DNA from: Trichoplax adhaerens | Taxonomy: Eukaryota > Placozoa > Uniplacotomia > Trichoplacea > Trichoplacidae | Length of the DNA stretch: 64,000 nucleotides | Reading direction: 5' to 3' | NCBI RefSeq assembly: GCF_000150275.1 | Contig: NW_002060959.1 | Span: 750,172 to 814,171 of the forward strand | Shown: positions 11,956 to 26,400 of the stretch, piece by piece | Position numbering within the stretch: the first letter of the stretch is position 1 | How the letters are laid out: every line of letters begins with the position of its first letter | Program-made: the position numbers and the translations under genes | Notes under the pieces: model-generated | Seen by the model: only the letters and a program-made list of their open reading frames with translations | Told to the model about the DNA's origin: nothing | Database searches by the model: none

Positions 11956-14900
11956 TGTTGACATCATGATCATTAGATTCGAGATAAGCTACATTAGAAG
12001 ACTGATAATGTCATGATTGATGTCGACAAGTAATTTATCAGTTAGAATTCAATAATATTATATCATATCATGGGTGAAAACGACAAGTAGGCAAATTTAG
12101 GGATTAGGTTTACATAGCCATTAGGGCAAACGGTACCAATGATGAATGATTTTAGCCCAGTACTGTACAATGTGAAATAAGTATTTGTTATCAAAATATC
12201 ATTATGGATAATTGGATACATTTGATCAAGTAGTATTTCTCTAAGTTTAAATGTATACGCTAGTTTGTTTTTTTTAATAATAAACATTCTTAAAGACAAC
12301 TAAAGCCAGTTGATTAAAATTTAGATCATGACAGCCTTCATTCACAAGTCAAGTTATTATCGGGTAGTATTAATAGAAAAAAATGAATCATTTTACTTTA
12401 ATTTATGCTTATTGTTATATTCATGATCATCAATAAATATATCATTCTATTATATACTATTAGTTTAATGAATAGTTTATCAATTGTTATGTGTTCTCAT
12501 AACTCCCATGTACATTTTATAAATGAATATAATGGATCTAATGTTGCACTACCCTGATGTGATGCAGTAGACTAAAGTAGTAAATAATATCTTAGCAGCC
12601 GCTTATAGACCTTTTTCGCCTTTGCAGTACTGAAGAGTCTAATTACTGGCAATCATTTGATTAACAAAGTTGAGAAAACACTTAATTTTAGATAGATTTT
12701 TCTCTTCGATTGTATCTCTATTAGTTATTTTCAACCGTAAGAAACAATAAGAAATTCAACACGGTAGTAATTAACGACTAAGTCAACACGGTCCCCTAAA
12801 TATCTTCCAGAAAAGATTAGATTGAGATATAACTTATTTAAAGATGCATGACAAACTATGTCTATATGGTATATTATATATATTGGCATATATGCAACTG
12901 TTAGAAATAGATTTCGTTGAACTACTGTAACTGGGAATCTTCCCAATAGAATACAAATTATGAAAATATTCCTATTTCTTCAGCATTGTTCAATTGCCAC
13001 GTATTATAATATCTTCAGTAGTAAAATTTTTAGTCGCTGACTGATAAGCTATCGAAAGCCTTTGGTATTCTTAAATATCAAAAATGCTAAAAAATATATA
13101 AAATTAAAATAGCGGTGTTACTGTTAGGTATTATATGCAATTACTCGAAATTATTAATAATAGATGATGATATCTATTTAATATTGTTATCTCTGATGCT
13201 GTCAAATTCGTGTACACAGTACAGGTGGGGCAATTGAAGTCATTCCAATAATTATATTATTGGTATTACAATTCATTTGCTGAAGACAACCGCTCACAGT
13301 ATCTCATCTTAAGGAGATTCAGCAATTCTCTGTAATCAATAGCAATTATAATATAACACCAAATACATCTACAGCCATTATCGTACCAACTGTTTTAATT
13401 TGTTTAATTGCGATAATATAAGAATAGGCAAATTGAATGACTTTTTTTCATTACTCGCTACAAGAAATAAAAGATGAATCATTTTAAGCATAATACGTTT
13501 ATACTTTAATTGCAAAGAAAATCCTAAATTCTAAACCATAAATCACTTATATTACCGTACCAAATTCTGAAAATCGATAGCCATATAATGCCGTAAACCT
13601 TATCAGTTCACACCATTAATCTAGAATTCTAATCTAAAAGAAGGGCTTTGGGAGCTTATAAGTTGATATAGTAAGAGGTAGAAAATCAAGCGTTAATTTC
13701 GCACGCAATGACCGTTAGTTTCGGTCTACAATTTGCGAACACACTAGAAATAAGTTTAAAAGCTAAATCTTGCCAATTACTTCATCATGTTTATCCATTC
13801 TGGCCACCTTATGGCAATCTGTATACTCTGTTTAGAAAGCAATATTCTCTACCGATTGATTAAGGCATAATTTTCCATAGGATAATTTAAATTTGGTAAC
13901 GGCACACAAAAACTAAATGCTGCTACAATTCTAGTAATTAATTCCTGACCTATGAAACATCTAGAGTGAAGAATAATTCGATTGTTACATGTTGTAATCT
14001 CATTATGCTTTATGCTAGCATTATTTTCAAAATTTGATATATCATAGCATAACATAAGCGCTTTAAGCTAATCTATGATCAGAGATCTTCAGTACTAATG
14101 AAAATACATTCCTAGTATCCTTTTAAGCGGTTTTTTCAACTTAGATGACCATCATACGTTCGGTATATCATGGCAGATCATGATGCTCCTGCTATTGAAT
14201 TAATGTAATTACAACCCATTTTTTTAAATTAAGTTTCATTCTATAATTTAACTTTACATCATAAAATCCTTGATAAGTACGTAAATTTTCTCAGTTACTG
14301 CTGAATAGAATATTTAATAATGTTAATTTTAAAATTAATGCATCCGTTTAATCCTGTCTTAATTTATAATAATTACAAGATCGACTACCACAAGCCAAAC
14401 TGGCGGAATATGTATTATTATATTGTTGAAAGCCAACTAATGGAACCATTTGAACGAATCTTAATGCTCACCAGCCGTCTATTATAATACATTTCCCCAC
14501 TTTAAATTAAATAGAATAAACAACTAGGACAATTAAGTTTATTGTAAAATGGCTTTATTGCGCAATGTCAATTAATTTCAATCGTTTAATAATCTATTTC
14601 TTGAAGGACTTCATTAGAATAGTTAATGTATACGACATTTTAAAGTGGCTCGTAAACATTTTTATTGGTGCACTGAATATAAGTAGTTGTTAGAATACTT
14701 ATCAATTATTTTCAAAAGCCGATATCAGATCATTGTAATCTTAGTAGATATTGCAAATTACAACAGACATCAAAATACGCGAAAAGTTTAAATTAACAAA
14801 AATATTGGCTTATTTTGATAAAGTAGCTGACACTGGCGATAATTTTTTTAGGCTAGTTATTCAAATTTTAATACTGCTAAATCTTAAGTTATGATTTCAT

Positions 14901-16710
14901 CTAAAGTAGCTTTTTATTTATCTGCAAAAAAGATTTAGTGTAAAAATGTAGTCTACCTGCTACCTGAAAAGAATAACTTAAACTTGCTTGAATTAAAGAT
15001 AGGACCGATTAAATATTTTAATAGTCATGCAAAAAATAATTTCATCTCCAAATTAACACTATTTCAAAGGAAAAATTGTATTAATTCTGTCATATGAATC
15101 TTATATTATCACTATAATTTAGGTAATAACAAAACTATCTTACAAACATTCTGCTCACAAATATCTAAATTATGATATTAAATACAGAATGCATATTAAT
15201 TGAGAATATCGGTTACAGATTGAGTTGCAACCTGAATTTAAATTTAATAAAAGATATGAAAAAACGCATAAGTACACTTATGAGGTTTCATAGGTTTGAA
15301 AGTGTTACACGAAGATTATCCTGTCTCTTAATTTTGACTACATGAAAGTTAATAGAATTAACTACCGGAAAATTTCGTTTAAAGAATCACAAATATGACC
15401 GTCTGTCAATCATTATGTACTTTATTGGAATATAAAGAATCGAAAAGGTTAACCATTCCATTATTATTTATTGCCATATTGAAATGGGTATAGTAGAATA
15501 CACTTACATAATGATAATGATGTACTATACCTGAAAATACTATAAGTTTCGAGAAAAAAGCTCTGCAAGCAAAATTCCCATTAACAATTTAACGTTAGCT
15601 GCTCTTGAATATTTAAGGTATAAAGTCATTTACTGCAATTTCTGGGCTCCTTACTCTTAGCTTGTGAGATGCAGTAGCTTGCTTGCTTAGAATATTGATA
15701 TAAGTTAGAATATTAATGTTTCCACAAGTCCGTTGAAAACATCGTAAACTGGTAAGAAAATTCTAAGTAAATCGATTAGAAATCATTTTTACGATACAGA
15801 GACTATTCTGTCTACCAGAACTCCAACATGACTGAATATTTTAAGACATATACTAATTTTTATCTATTATGTACTAAAATCTCGACAAAAACATATATTA
15901 GAGGCGTAAAATTTCGTAAAAGTGAATCATTACGGCCATGAAAGAGATCTATCTCATCTATGTATCGTTGACAGTCGAATCAATTTTCAATATATATTTA
16001 GATATATTGCATAACGTACTGGTATACAAAGTCCGAATTATATTTTTATATTCTGATACTGTAAAAGACCTGCTTAAAGTTTCACAGCACGAAATATGAA
16101 CCTTGAAAAACATTTATTTATATATTATACCATTTATAATTATCAGTTCTATAGCAATCGTTTTTGGGAAAGAAAACTTTAACGTGTCATCAGATGTGTT
16201 ACAAGCGCACTAAAGGGAAGCATTGCCGTAATTAACCGGATTTTACCGTAACAATGTTATTTTCTATCGGTAACAATGCGGTAGTCGTAGTAAATTTCAG
16301 TCTAATATATATCTACGCTTGTGCTATATGATGAAAATTTATCATAATGTGGGCTACAGCTGCTAATTATAATCTTTATTTCTCATAGTAAAATGTAACG
16401 TAATAACAGATTTGGTGAAATTTTCATTTTCTTTAATTGTATTCACAAATTTAATTTAATTAGCATAAGAAATATTCTTTATTAATTAGTTTAGTATTAA
16501 CTGTAATTTACTAGTGACAAAATATAAGATCGTAAGTGTTACGATTATTCAATTCGTTAGGCTACTAGTATTCCTGCGGTTATTAAATGCTTTATTATGT
16601 GAGGAAGTAAACTTGTGATAAAACTTAATATAAATGTTTAAACGAAATCAATTCTTAAGGCGTAGTTATAACAATATTATAATAAACTGATAAAAATATT
16701 TTCAAAGTAT
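11956..16710. other. Gene-poor AT-rich DNA
   Basis: No coding exon, RNA gene or organised repeat that I can support. Open frames at 12063-12299, 12731-12946 and 13849-14055 (minus) have no domain and random-looking composition. The stretch could hold regulatory sequence for the flanking homeobox genes. Confidence 0.4.
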
Positions 16711-16715
16711 AGAGT

Positions 16716-17272
16716 TGTCACAAAACAGTTTTGCAACAAGATAACGCAATATACGATCAATAAGTCAATTCCTTGAACCACGTATCAAGGAACGATATCT
16801 GCACTATCACAAACACTTTTGCTCTACTAGCAGACTACACAAAGACTTAAACGCCTCGTATTTTACGTTAAACACTAAGTTAGACAATTCTTCTTTATTT
16901 CACGATATACTGCATTTATATACTATTCCTCAATAGTTCACGAGTCATAGTTAATACAATTAACATTAGAATCATTTACTGAATTAGATATTAATTTTAG
17001 CTACTGCTCCCTTAATGCAGACAACAGTATTTACGAACATAGACATGTAATGAAAGTAAATTACAATCACAATGATTCGAACTGTAAGCAGATGATTTGC
17101 ATTCCCTAACTATTATAATTTCAGTATGTGTATAAGTGTCACTGTCATAAAAAGTCAGTGCTATATTAAAATACAGTATATCCAAATTAGAAGTTAACTA
17201 AATAAGGATAGTCTAACAGAATTATCCTAACATAGTTATTTCTACTGTAATACAGTATTTAACACTGTAACA
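16716..17272 (-). mobile_element. Solo LTR, family 1, copy A
   Basis: In reverse orientation this begins TGTTACAGTG and ends TTTTGTGACA, so it is bounded by TG...CA. It is flanked by the 5-bp duplication AGAGT (16711-16715 and 17273-17277). Length is 557 bp. It aligns over its whole length with the copies at 29.15 and 30.18 kb. It carries the same TATATAAATGC box and the AATAAAG signal just after it. No gag or pol frame adjoins it, so it is a solo LTR left by recombination between two LTRs (established mechanism; inference for this copy). Confidence 0.9.
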
Positions 17273-17277
17273 AGAGT

Positions 17278-18999
17278 ACTAATAACTCCATATTGCTTGT
17301 TATGTTTTGATTGAGTGATATAGCTTAAGGAATTTGGTCGATTGTTATCCCTTATCATTCGGTGCATGTCCATAGAATTCTTAACAAGCTAATAGTATTA
17401 TTGGAAATTCAACAAAATTCCCAGTCGATGTATATGATATTCCCTTACAATTGTAAAATCCCTGCAAGTACTAATCCAAGATAAACTGCAAAGAAATAAT
17501 AACATTATAATACTCCCAAGCATACGCATAACGTAGTCGTATGGATAACTACCAAGGTAAACATTTACTTAAAGTAATTCTGGGCAAGGTTAATCAATGC
17601 AAACATTCTCTTTCCTAATTAAAATGACTAGATTCAATTCCTATCACTGTTTGATTCTTACCTATGAAGATACAAGCTACTTTTAATTTGTACTTTATAT
17701 CCTTCATCGAACGCTAGCTATGGCACCAACTGTACAAATTTTACAATTAATTTTATACATAATTTCTATAAAAACAAAAATTATTTAAATACGAGCTAAT
17801 TTTCCATATTTTATCCACAATTTATGCAATAATTTTCCAAAATCACCAGCGTTAGCACTATAAATAAGGAAGTCAGTCGAAACGATATACAATGAATTAA
17901 TCGAAAGCGCGTAGAATCAAATTCCAATTTATTAACTTATTCTAGCTAAATTTTGAATATTTCATGGGAAATTGCTCAGTCTTCTTAGATAACGAAGTGA
18001 GAATATTAAGAATTAGAGGCAAAGAAAGTAAACAGCTATATAGTATCATTTAATATTACCTTATTGTATAGGAAAATTACATTAATGTACTAGCGACGAA
18101 TAAATCCTACGGCAAATCGTGCCATTACTAGGTATTAAGCATCCTGGGTTTGATATTAGGATCAAGTAGGCTGGTTACGGAATGACTATTTCAAAAACAC
18201 ACGAAGTTGGTTTCCGAGTAATACAATCTATAACTTCAATATTATCATTTTAATTCTTGATAACTGCGTGCTTATAAAGTTTGTGTGGATAACATAACTT
18301 ATGGTAAGATTTAAGTTTAATAAACGATCCACGATAATAATTTAGACATAATCTTAACAGTGAAGTTTAATTTCACAGCGATTTCTTTCAAATCCACATC
18401 GTTGTTAATATTATGTTACATGTTTGACAATTTCAACTTTTAGCCTCAACATTTACTAAATTTATCCTAAGAACAAGTATGTTACGGTATTACTTCATCC
18501 TAGAATTATAGGATTTTAGCAAGCATCACTCTAGCATAGTTAACGATCCATTTTATTCCGTAGATAAATTCATAGAAATGTCGTTTTCTATTTATAATAA
18601 CAATAAATTTAACGTTCATAAAAGCTATTCGATAAGATATAATCCTAACTTATAACAGAATTTTAAACAAAAACGAGTCTATCGGCAGAAACGTAAATTA
18701 TAGAATGCTTCAATATATATTCGTTGCTTCCATTTATTCTACTGTATCTCGTGGAATTTATAACCATTACTTTTTACAACGAAATCACATTTTAGATATA
18801 AGATTACTTTGTATAATTTAATAATATTCTATCCGCATTTGCAATATGAATATATTCATCTGGAAACGATAATAATTCTGTTCGTAGTATACTATACACA
18901 AACCACGGAAAATTCTTAAATCATTGACTACTCGGTTATAAATTTAAATGATACATTTGTCACATACAGTTAGATAAATCGAATAAGATACTGCTCTAT
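17278..18999. other. Intergenic, 3' of the divergent homeobox gene
   Basis: No gene supported. It should include the 3' UTR of the homeobox gene ending at 19000 on the minus strand. Confidence 0.4.
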
Positions 19000-19949
19000 T
19001 CAAATCTTGGTTACTGACGAGAATGGAGCTTGGCTAGTTTGCGTATTAAAAGTAGCATTGCTGCCTTCTTCTTCGCTAACAGTTATATTGGGATTATTTG
19101 AAGATGACGACGTGGACGAATCATAGTCGCCGAGAGCACTACTGCCGTTCAAATTATTTAAAGTTACCCTTTTCTCTTTGGCTCCTAAATAGAATGATAA
19201 ATCGGTTGTATATGTGAGATAGACAAAATGTCTGATTATTCAGTACGTCTTTCATAAAAATCGATTGTTAATCTCTATTCTAAAGTAGTAAACCGTTCTC
19301 AACCGTCAGGATTAATAGTATTCTTCAACAGACATACAACACTAAGAAGCTGTGATTGCTTAAATAAAAGAAACTTTAAAGTGATAAAGATAATGATTTA
19401 TTTGTATTAAACTGTATGTCATCGTTAGTAAAGTTCTTTCAATCTAACTGCTTATCATATAGACTAATATCTAAGTAATGCAAATAATTATCTCTTAAAT
19501 AGCTCGAAACGATGATCTATTGTATATCTAGTCTAGATAAAAAGTACTTTACTACTTTGTAGCCCTTATTACTTAACCATTTAAGGCATGACAAGACGCT
19601 TTATGCTGCCAATGTAACAAACTACAATGCTCTGATAACTTACGGACTGCTAACAAATGGATCACTATCAAAAATTTTGATTAGCTATTCTTATAAGTCA
19701 GTATAGATTGCTATTATCATTAATATGTGGTTGAATATGTCAACCGGTAATTTTACTCACGTTTATTTTGAAACCATGTGCTAACTTGTTTGCTAGATAC
19801 ATTAATTTTACTAGCAATAGCGATACCCCTTTTGCCAGGACAATATGGATTGAGCGTGAATTCATGGCCTAAAGCATTCAGTTGATCAGGCGTAAAACTA
19901 ATCCGACGCAGCTTGGAGCCATAACGGCGCCGACCTGACCTTCTTTTTC
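19000..19949 (-). CDS. Divergent homeodomain transcription factor, last two exons
   Basis: A homeodomain protein, presumably a sequence-specific transcription factor. Exon 19949-19761 and exon 19184-19000 join in phase 1 through donor GTGAGT and acceptor CTATTTAG. The intron splits codon 53 of the homeodomain, inside helix 3. The 60-residue domain has no insertion. It keeps the invariant core: R5, L16, F20, W48, F49, N51, R53. Key pieces are RRISFTPDQLNAL, NPYCPGKRGIAIASKI and VSTWFQNKRAKEKR. A basic KRRSGRRR run precedes it. The tail is Ser/Asn-rich with an EEEG segment, ending at a TGA. The family is unresolved: NPY.. is paired-like, NKR at 51-53 recalls Islet, and AKEKR recalls POU and ZFHX domains. 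The first complete exon starts mid-codon at a strong acceptor, so at least one upstream exon is missing. The frame running on to an ATG at 20016 looks like a polypyrimidine tract rather than coding sequence. Confidence 0.85.
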
Positions 19950-22900
19950 CTACATGAGAATGATGTAAAATAATGCCTAATATTAATATTGTCTTCTTTC
20001 TTAGTAAATGTTGCAATGTCTAGAGCCAAGGCTAGAAATCAACGCAATGTAGATCTTTCAAGAAAAAATGTAAAACACATTGCACACTGAAGAATTAAGA
20101 ACGTTCTTTATCAAAATCGCCCTTACTAGTAACTCAACTGCCGGAGAAAATTCTAGTTTGTATTAACTGAATAAAGATTGGTTGGAGGTCAAGATCAATC
20201 AGCTAAACAAATTTTAAAAGTGTGTCAAATCTTCATCGATAATACTTCAAGTCTTTTCCTTGTCATTTATAATACTGAACTTAAAACACTTTAATTGCAT
20301 TATTCTGAGATTTTGAAAACTAATGATCATTGTAATCAATTTAATCAAACTGCATACATGTAACTATGCAGCGATAACGCATACAATTTAACAAAAAATA
20401 AGAGTAAACTACTAGCGTTTTGCAATTCAAACTAGAAAGGTGTTTCACTCAGTAAGGGAAAAAATTTAAGCATTCGATAAAACTTAATAATGGTTAACGG
20501 GAAATAATGGAGTTAGATAATGAACCTGAACTGTTTGTCTGTTCATATATCAAGGCCCCAAATCTATATTCATAAGGCTTTTATCTCGTAAAATGCCAGT
20601 GCATTGAACCAAATTTGTAAAACTTTAGTATGAATTCGGTAAATTAGTATTAACAGTTCAGGATAAATCTAATTTGCATACGTCAGACATTTTTCAAGTC
20701 AAATCAGAGCGCTCTCTAACTTTTTACCATACTAAACGTGTCAATCTCAATGACTAAAAAGATCTTCATACTATATACGTAGACGAGCAATCTTTCAATA
20801 ATTTGGCAATGCCTAATCAATATATTTGCAATAGTTCAATTTTGTCATTTGAAATAATTGCATGATAATAACATCTGTAAACGTCTACCATCAGATATTT
20901 CTACAATCCATTCTACTATCCATATCGAATTATATTGTAACTGTACTGTTTGCATCCTATTTAACAAAACAATATCTATATTTAGCCTAAAGTAATACCA
21001 CTTACTAGGAAGAAATTCAAGTTAATTTACAGGCAATAATGTTAACTTCAATCGACTCTAATGGAAATATATCAAAAATTGCTGACGTATCCCTACAGCC
21101 TATAGTAGTACATTACAAGACGTAATTGGTGAAATTGTTATGGAAGTTGTTGGAATATATCTGATCTATTTTATTGCAGTAATCCGTCAATGTTTTGATG
21201 TAAATACCAATGATCTAAATTATTTTTTTCGTTAGTGAAAAAATAAAGGCGAAAATTTAACTCAACCAAAGATAAAATCATGATAAAATGTGGGTTTGAT
21301 ATCGTTTTTAATAAGTAGAAGGTAATCTTGATGGACAGAATTTTCAGCGATACGAACGAAAAGTATGCTTGCGAATACATCGCTAAGCGTAATGTTGATT
21401 AAGACATTTTGTACTCTACAGGAAATAATCGTCTTATTGCATTCATCAGACCCATGTTACCCATCGGAGTAAATAAGCACATTAAAGTACTCTTTAAGGT
21501 ACTCCATAAACAGCCAATTTAATAGGGTATTAAAACGGATCTTTCCTGTTTCTCTGTTATTTAATGATTATATCATATTCGTAAATCAAAACTTTTCAAT
21601 CAATACATAGTGAAATATTGAGTAAACAACCTTATGCCAATATAATTGGATAGCTGAATTATACCAATATTTATGTCCTTATAAATATTTTCGACTTTTA
21701 AAGAGTGTATATTTATTAATAAGATTGGTCAGTAAAATTCAATAGACGGCTGTCAATAAGAGATAATTTAAAATTACTAATATTCTACCAACTATCACTC
21801 TGTGCAAACTTGTCTTAGATTTCAAATTTAGAAATGTCCTAGAGCTTGGTAATACCGTATCCCTAATTAAGGTAGCTCTATCTATTTATATATGCTTATC
21901 AGAATAGGCTTTAGTAACACGTCAGCATCGCTCTCACACTAATGGATTCTACCTTATATTTATAGTTGATGATTGTTCAATCCAAATAGATGAATTTTTT
22001 TATCCATTAATACTTCTGGATAATTCAATATTTTGATATATTATAGTTTATTATTTCAAAATGGATGTATATCCAATGCTATCTATGGCACAGATTTATA
22101 CTAATACAAATATAGTCAATTTTCAACTTTCGGATAAAATAAAAATTAATGGCAAGTTGTTTAAGCTTAAAATGACTTTTTCTCTGGATTATTTTTCTTT
22201 GACACATACAATGATTTAGTCAACCCAACTTGCCTCCACTACTAACAGAAGGAAGAGTAGAAGAGTAGAAATTAGATTTTTCGGATTATCAAAGGGAGAA
22301 AAATTTTTGCAAAATGAACTAAAAACATGCTAGGATGTGATTTGAAAATGACCAAGGTCTTAATTTAGGGTAGTACAGCTAATTTCTATATCATTGCTGT
22401 ATCAAATAGCATGGTCATAAAAAGAAACGTAAATAGCATCAAAATGCTGGGAAACTAAAACTCTATAGTTTTAAAGTTAGTAACAGTCAATTTCATCAAT
22501 TATATTGATATTGCCCGATAATATTAAATTCTACTAACTTGACAATTAAAACTATCATTGCCAAGTCAGCAGCAATTAATAGTAACATCACGAATAGTCA
22601 CTAAATAAAATTACCCATCATTGAATCTTCCCAATTTAATACATTAATTGTCATGTCATAATTAGGATATACTGAACAGGCAGCATGATTCCTTCATACT
22701 GTTTTGTTCAGAATAAACTACCTAATTACCTTAAACTACGATACTTTATTACAAAGCAAAGCAGTGAACTAATTTTATCAATTAATTATCTATAGTTGTT
22801 ATCGCAGTACCAATTTTAAGAGCACCATTATTACTTCTCATTTGTAAATTATGTCTCTTACCAATCAAAGATTCACTATCATCTTTTCAAAAACCCAGTA

Positions 22901-23154
22901 ATTTAAATTTTTGGTGAAAGTTATAAGCACTGTTCGTAATCTAGCATTGATTTGAAACCGTCTCTATTTTAAAATGAAATATTTTTTCGGATTCCAGTGA
23001 TTCTAGAAGCTGTTAAGCTCCCAAATTCTCAACAAATAAAAATAAGCATTCCCTTCAATTATTTCATCTGTTATTTGATTAAATGCAATTGATTTTAGCG
23101 TCATTAGGAATGCACTACTAACTAGTCGAAATATTAATTTGCTGATTGAGATAC
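19950..23154. other. Probable intron or spacer upstream of the divergent homeodomain exon
   Basis: No domain-bearing exon found. If the exon at 23155-23460 belongs to the homeobox gene, a short phase-0 to phase-1 exon should lie here; I could not identify it. The frame at 21171-21380 (minus) has no family features. Confidence 0.35.
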
Positions 23155-23460
23155 AGTATCTTCTTGCAGATTGAATTGATTGTCAATTTGCTGATAGCAT
23201 GATTGCGGTGGTTGTGGCTGCAGTTGGCTTAATTCGTTATGATTTAGCATTAAATTAGCCGGCGTATTAGTTGAAGGCGTCGAAATAGGCAAATGTGGTC
23301 GATAATAATAATAATAGAATGGCGACGATGGATATGATGGATAGTATTGCGATGGAAAGACGGGAGGGGGTACAGTGTTGGGATAATATGAATTAGGTTG
23401 TGGACAATGAACAATCGGAAAAACTAAGCGTTGATGTTGCAATGAACTATCGTCATCCAT
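23155..23460 (-). CDS. Candidate first exon, Pro/Tyr/Gln-rich, perhaps of the divergent homeobox gene
   Basis: An ATG in good context (A at -3, G at +4) opens a frame starting MDDDSSLQHQRLVFP. It is rich in Pro, Tyr, Ser and Gln (PSSPFYYYYYRPHLP, LQPQPPQSCYQQ), like the N-termini of many homeodomain factors. It lies 3.2 kb upstream of the homeodomain exon on the same strand. The only usable donor is GTATCT at 23154, phase 0. The homeodomain exon needs a phase-1 partner, so the two cannot join directly; a small middle exon would be required. Without splicing the frame ends at 23134 after 108 residues. Composition and position favour a real exon. Membership in the homeobox gene is inference. 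Confidence 0.5.
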
Positions 23461-26400
23461 TTCAATTTAAGATTCGTATTCGATGATAAAGTAGCAAGAA
23501 GTATTAATACAACCAAAGGAATGATGCTCTAACGGAAAAAATTGTAGTCAGGTAAATTTTGTACTCGAGGCGTACGATAGGACTAACAACTACCTGGAAC
23601 TGAAATTAATTTAGTAGAAGTAGCGATTATAAAGTAGAGTCAATTTGTTTTTATTACAATTTGTACGATTGCATCAAAAGATGAATAGTATGAAAATAAT
23701 AATCAACAAGAATGGATAAAAATTTCTTTCTCTAAATGCTTTAAATAACAACAGTATAATAATCAACAGCCTTAGTATCCAATTAAGGTTGAATATTGTC
23801 TACAACGGTGCTTATATAGCTATGTATAAACAATTAAAATTCTAATTTACCTTATAAGCAAATACACATCTAAGTGACCCCTGCTGCTATCACATACGAC
23901 CACCTAATTAAGAATAATTGAAAAAATTAAATATTCAATCAATGGAATTAGATCGAATGTAATTAGTTATGAAACTATAGTCTGAAAATTATAATTAGAA
24001 TATAAGCAATTATTGGATATCATAAAAGATCAATGCATTATTATATTATTCTCACCTATATTGGATGATAATTAATGATTGCGATATGCTACAATTTATC
24101 GTCCATACCGGTACTTGTTATTTTTTTCTCACTACCAAAGTAATTCCGAGTTGCATCTTCGATATCAATCACAACCAATATGTCTATATATTGAATTGGG
24201 TTAAATTAAGATAATGGTGAATGGAAACATGTCGATAATTGAGTCAAAATAATAAATAATTTAGAATCAGCTAGATTAATTAGGAGTGAATATATCAAAA
24301 ACATAAAACTAATGATAATCAATAATAGACTTAAAAATGCGGATGGAAGATATTAGTTATGAAGCAATTTTTATTTTTTCTCAATTTTCTTGATATTGAG
24401 TGGTTATGCCAAGCTCTTTCCTCCTCTAATCTGTAAATTTGAAATGCTATCAATTTAAGCTAGAAGAAATTTTTGCAGTGATATATAGCCAAATGATAAT
24501 ATAAAAGATGACTCAGTTATAAACCATTGCTGTTGTCTAATTTAATGTAAGAAAATTCAAATAAAAATGATATAGAATATATTCCTTTATTGCAAATAGG
24601 CTTCATACATTAATCCTTTTAGTCTGAATCAGTATCTGGTCTGTTGCCGTTATTGTTGACAACCATAAATTCTCACATTTGTCCTTCTAAAATATGCTTG
24701 GTTTACATAACAAATGAGAATGGATAGAAAATACCGTAATAGGAGCAATTCTTTAGAATTCTATAGCATCTCCCAAAATAAATTAACTGTTAATTTAGGA
24801 CTTGAATATTCAATTCAAACGATAAGTTGAATGATGTAATTGATGACACAAATCCTATTTCTATTATCCAATTATTTGCAATTACTTCTGATATAATACT
24901 AATTTAGATTAATGTCATTCTATGTTGTGTATTAATCTAGCCGTCAGTACACCTTATTTTAGCAGTGGTGACTTATTTTTATTTGGCGTAGTCATTGATG
25001 TCATCATGGATATGAACAACATGAGCGAGTTTTTTTATCGAAGGTTGCCACTATGCTAAATCAATTAGTAAAGTATATTGTTGAAGATAAAGGTTTGGTA
25101 CTTTAATGGGGATAATTTTAGATTATCTCAATTTATCCTCGAAATAACAAATACATATTTAATTTCTCTATTATTTTTCAATGAGTCATACGATATTCGA
25201 TAGCGCTTACAATCACCTAATTAATCCAATTTATGTAATCCTTCCAATATCTACAAATTAAATATATCAAATCACATTCTATTAGTTTTTAATTCGATTC
25301 TAATGTGAACGACGTTGACATTTCTCATTGACGTTTCAAATATTAAGGACAATATTTTAATGAACTCGTACTAAAGTAAAACACTTTTTAAAAAGATGAT
25401 AGCAACTAAAAATGACATTTTAGGAAATCTTCACTGTTTTTATTCAGTTCTGCTTTCTATCGGCTTCCTAAAGATATAACATTTAGCTCCTTTAGTTATT
25501 ATTTATCTGAAACGATGGACGATATTTGAACCTATTTTTCTATATCTTTTAACAGCTATATGAAGCAGCGATTTCCTCAGCGGTGAAATAAACATATTTA
25601 TTGAATCGGGTACAGTTGATATGTATTTTCATATTATTGTCTTATACGGCTATAAAAAAACGCTTATCTTACTATCTTATCTTGTTTAATACTATCTTAT
25701 CTACAATATTGGCATTCTCTTAAACAATAATAACAATGGCAATAATAGCAAATATCAATGACGTTAATAAGGGCAGGAGAAAATGACAGTCCGCTTTAAC
25801 TGATGTAGATAAACAAAATCTTCATCGCATGCGCAGCCTAATTGGTAATTTCTTACGCAATCTCTGTTAAGAATGGAATTCTGGTTATATAATCATGCTG
25901 AACCCATCTGCTTAAATCCATTTGGTATGATCTATTTGTTAAAAATTACGTTCAAAAAGTAACTGAAGACAAAGATTAGTCATGTAGAATAGAATTGACG
26001 ATGAATAACTTTGTGAATTGGCTGAGCGATTGGGCATTGTGATGACATCAATTCTAGCGTTGTTCACAGGCTCTCGCTGAGTGTGAGAGTAGTTAATGAA
26101 GGGCAGATGTTGACACCAAGGCCTTACTATTTGCGGTAGTGGATTGATAATGTATGGCATAGAAGGACCAGATCGGTGAATTTAATCTCAGTAGTCACGA
26201 TCAAGAAACAATAGAAAGGTTATTAATTATTTCCATAGTCACATTAAACACATGAGTAACGTTTGAAAGGTAGATTCAGGTTGGGAAGGAATACTGGTGA
26301 AAAATAGTCTATCGTCTTACCAAAATGAAAACTTTTACTCTCTCAATTACATTAATCCTTACTCAAGCGCAAATACAACGTTATCAATGTATACGTATTG

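Noticed and set aside
19950-20016. Start of the divergent homeobox gene at the ATG at 20016
   Set aside because: The sequence just before 19949 is a pyrimidine-rich splice acceptor and its translation is hydrophobic filler, so it is read as intron.
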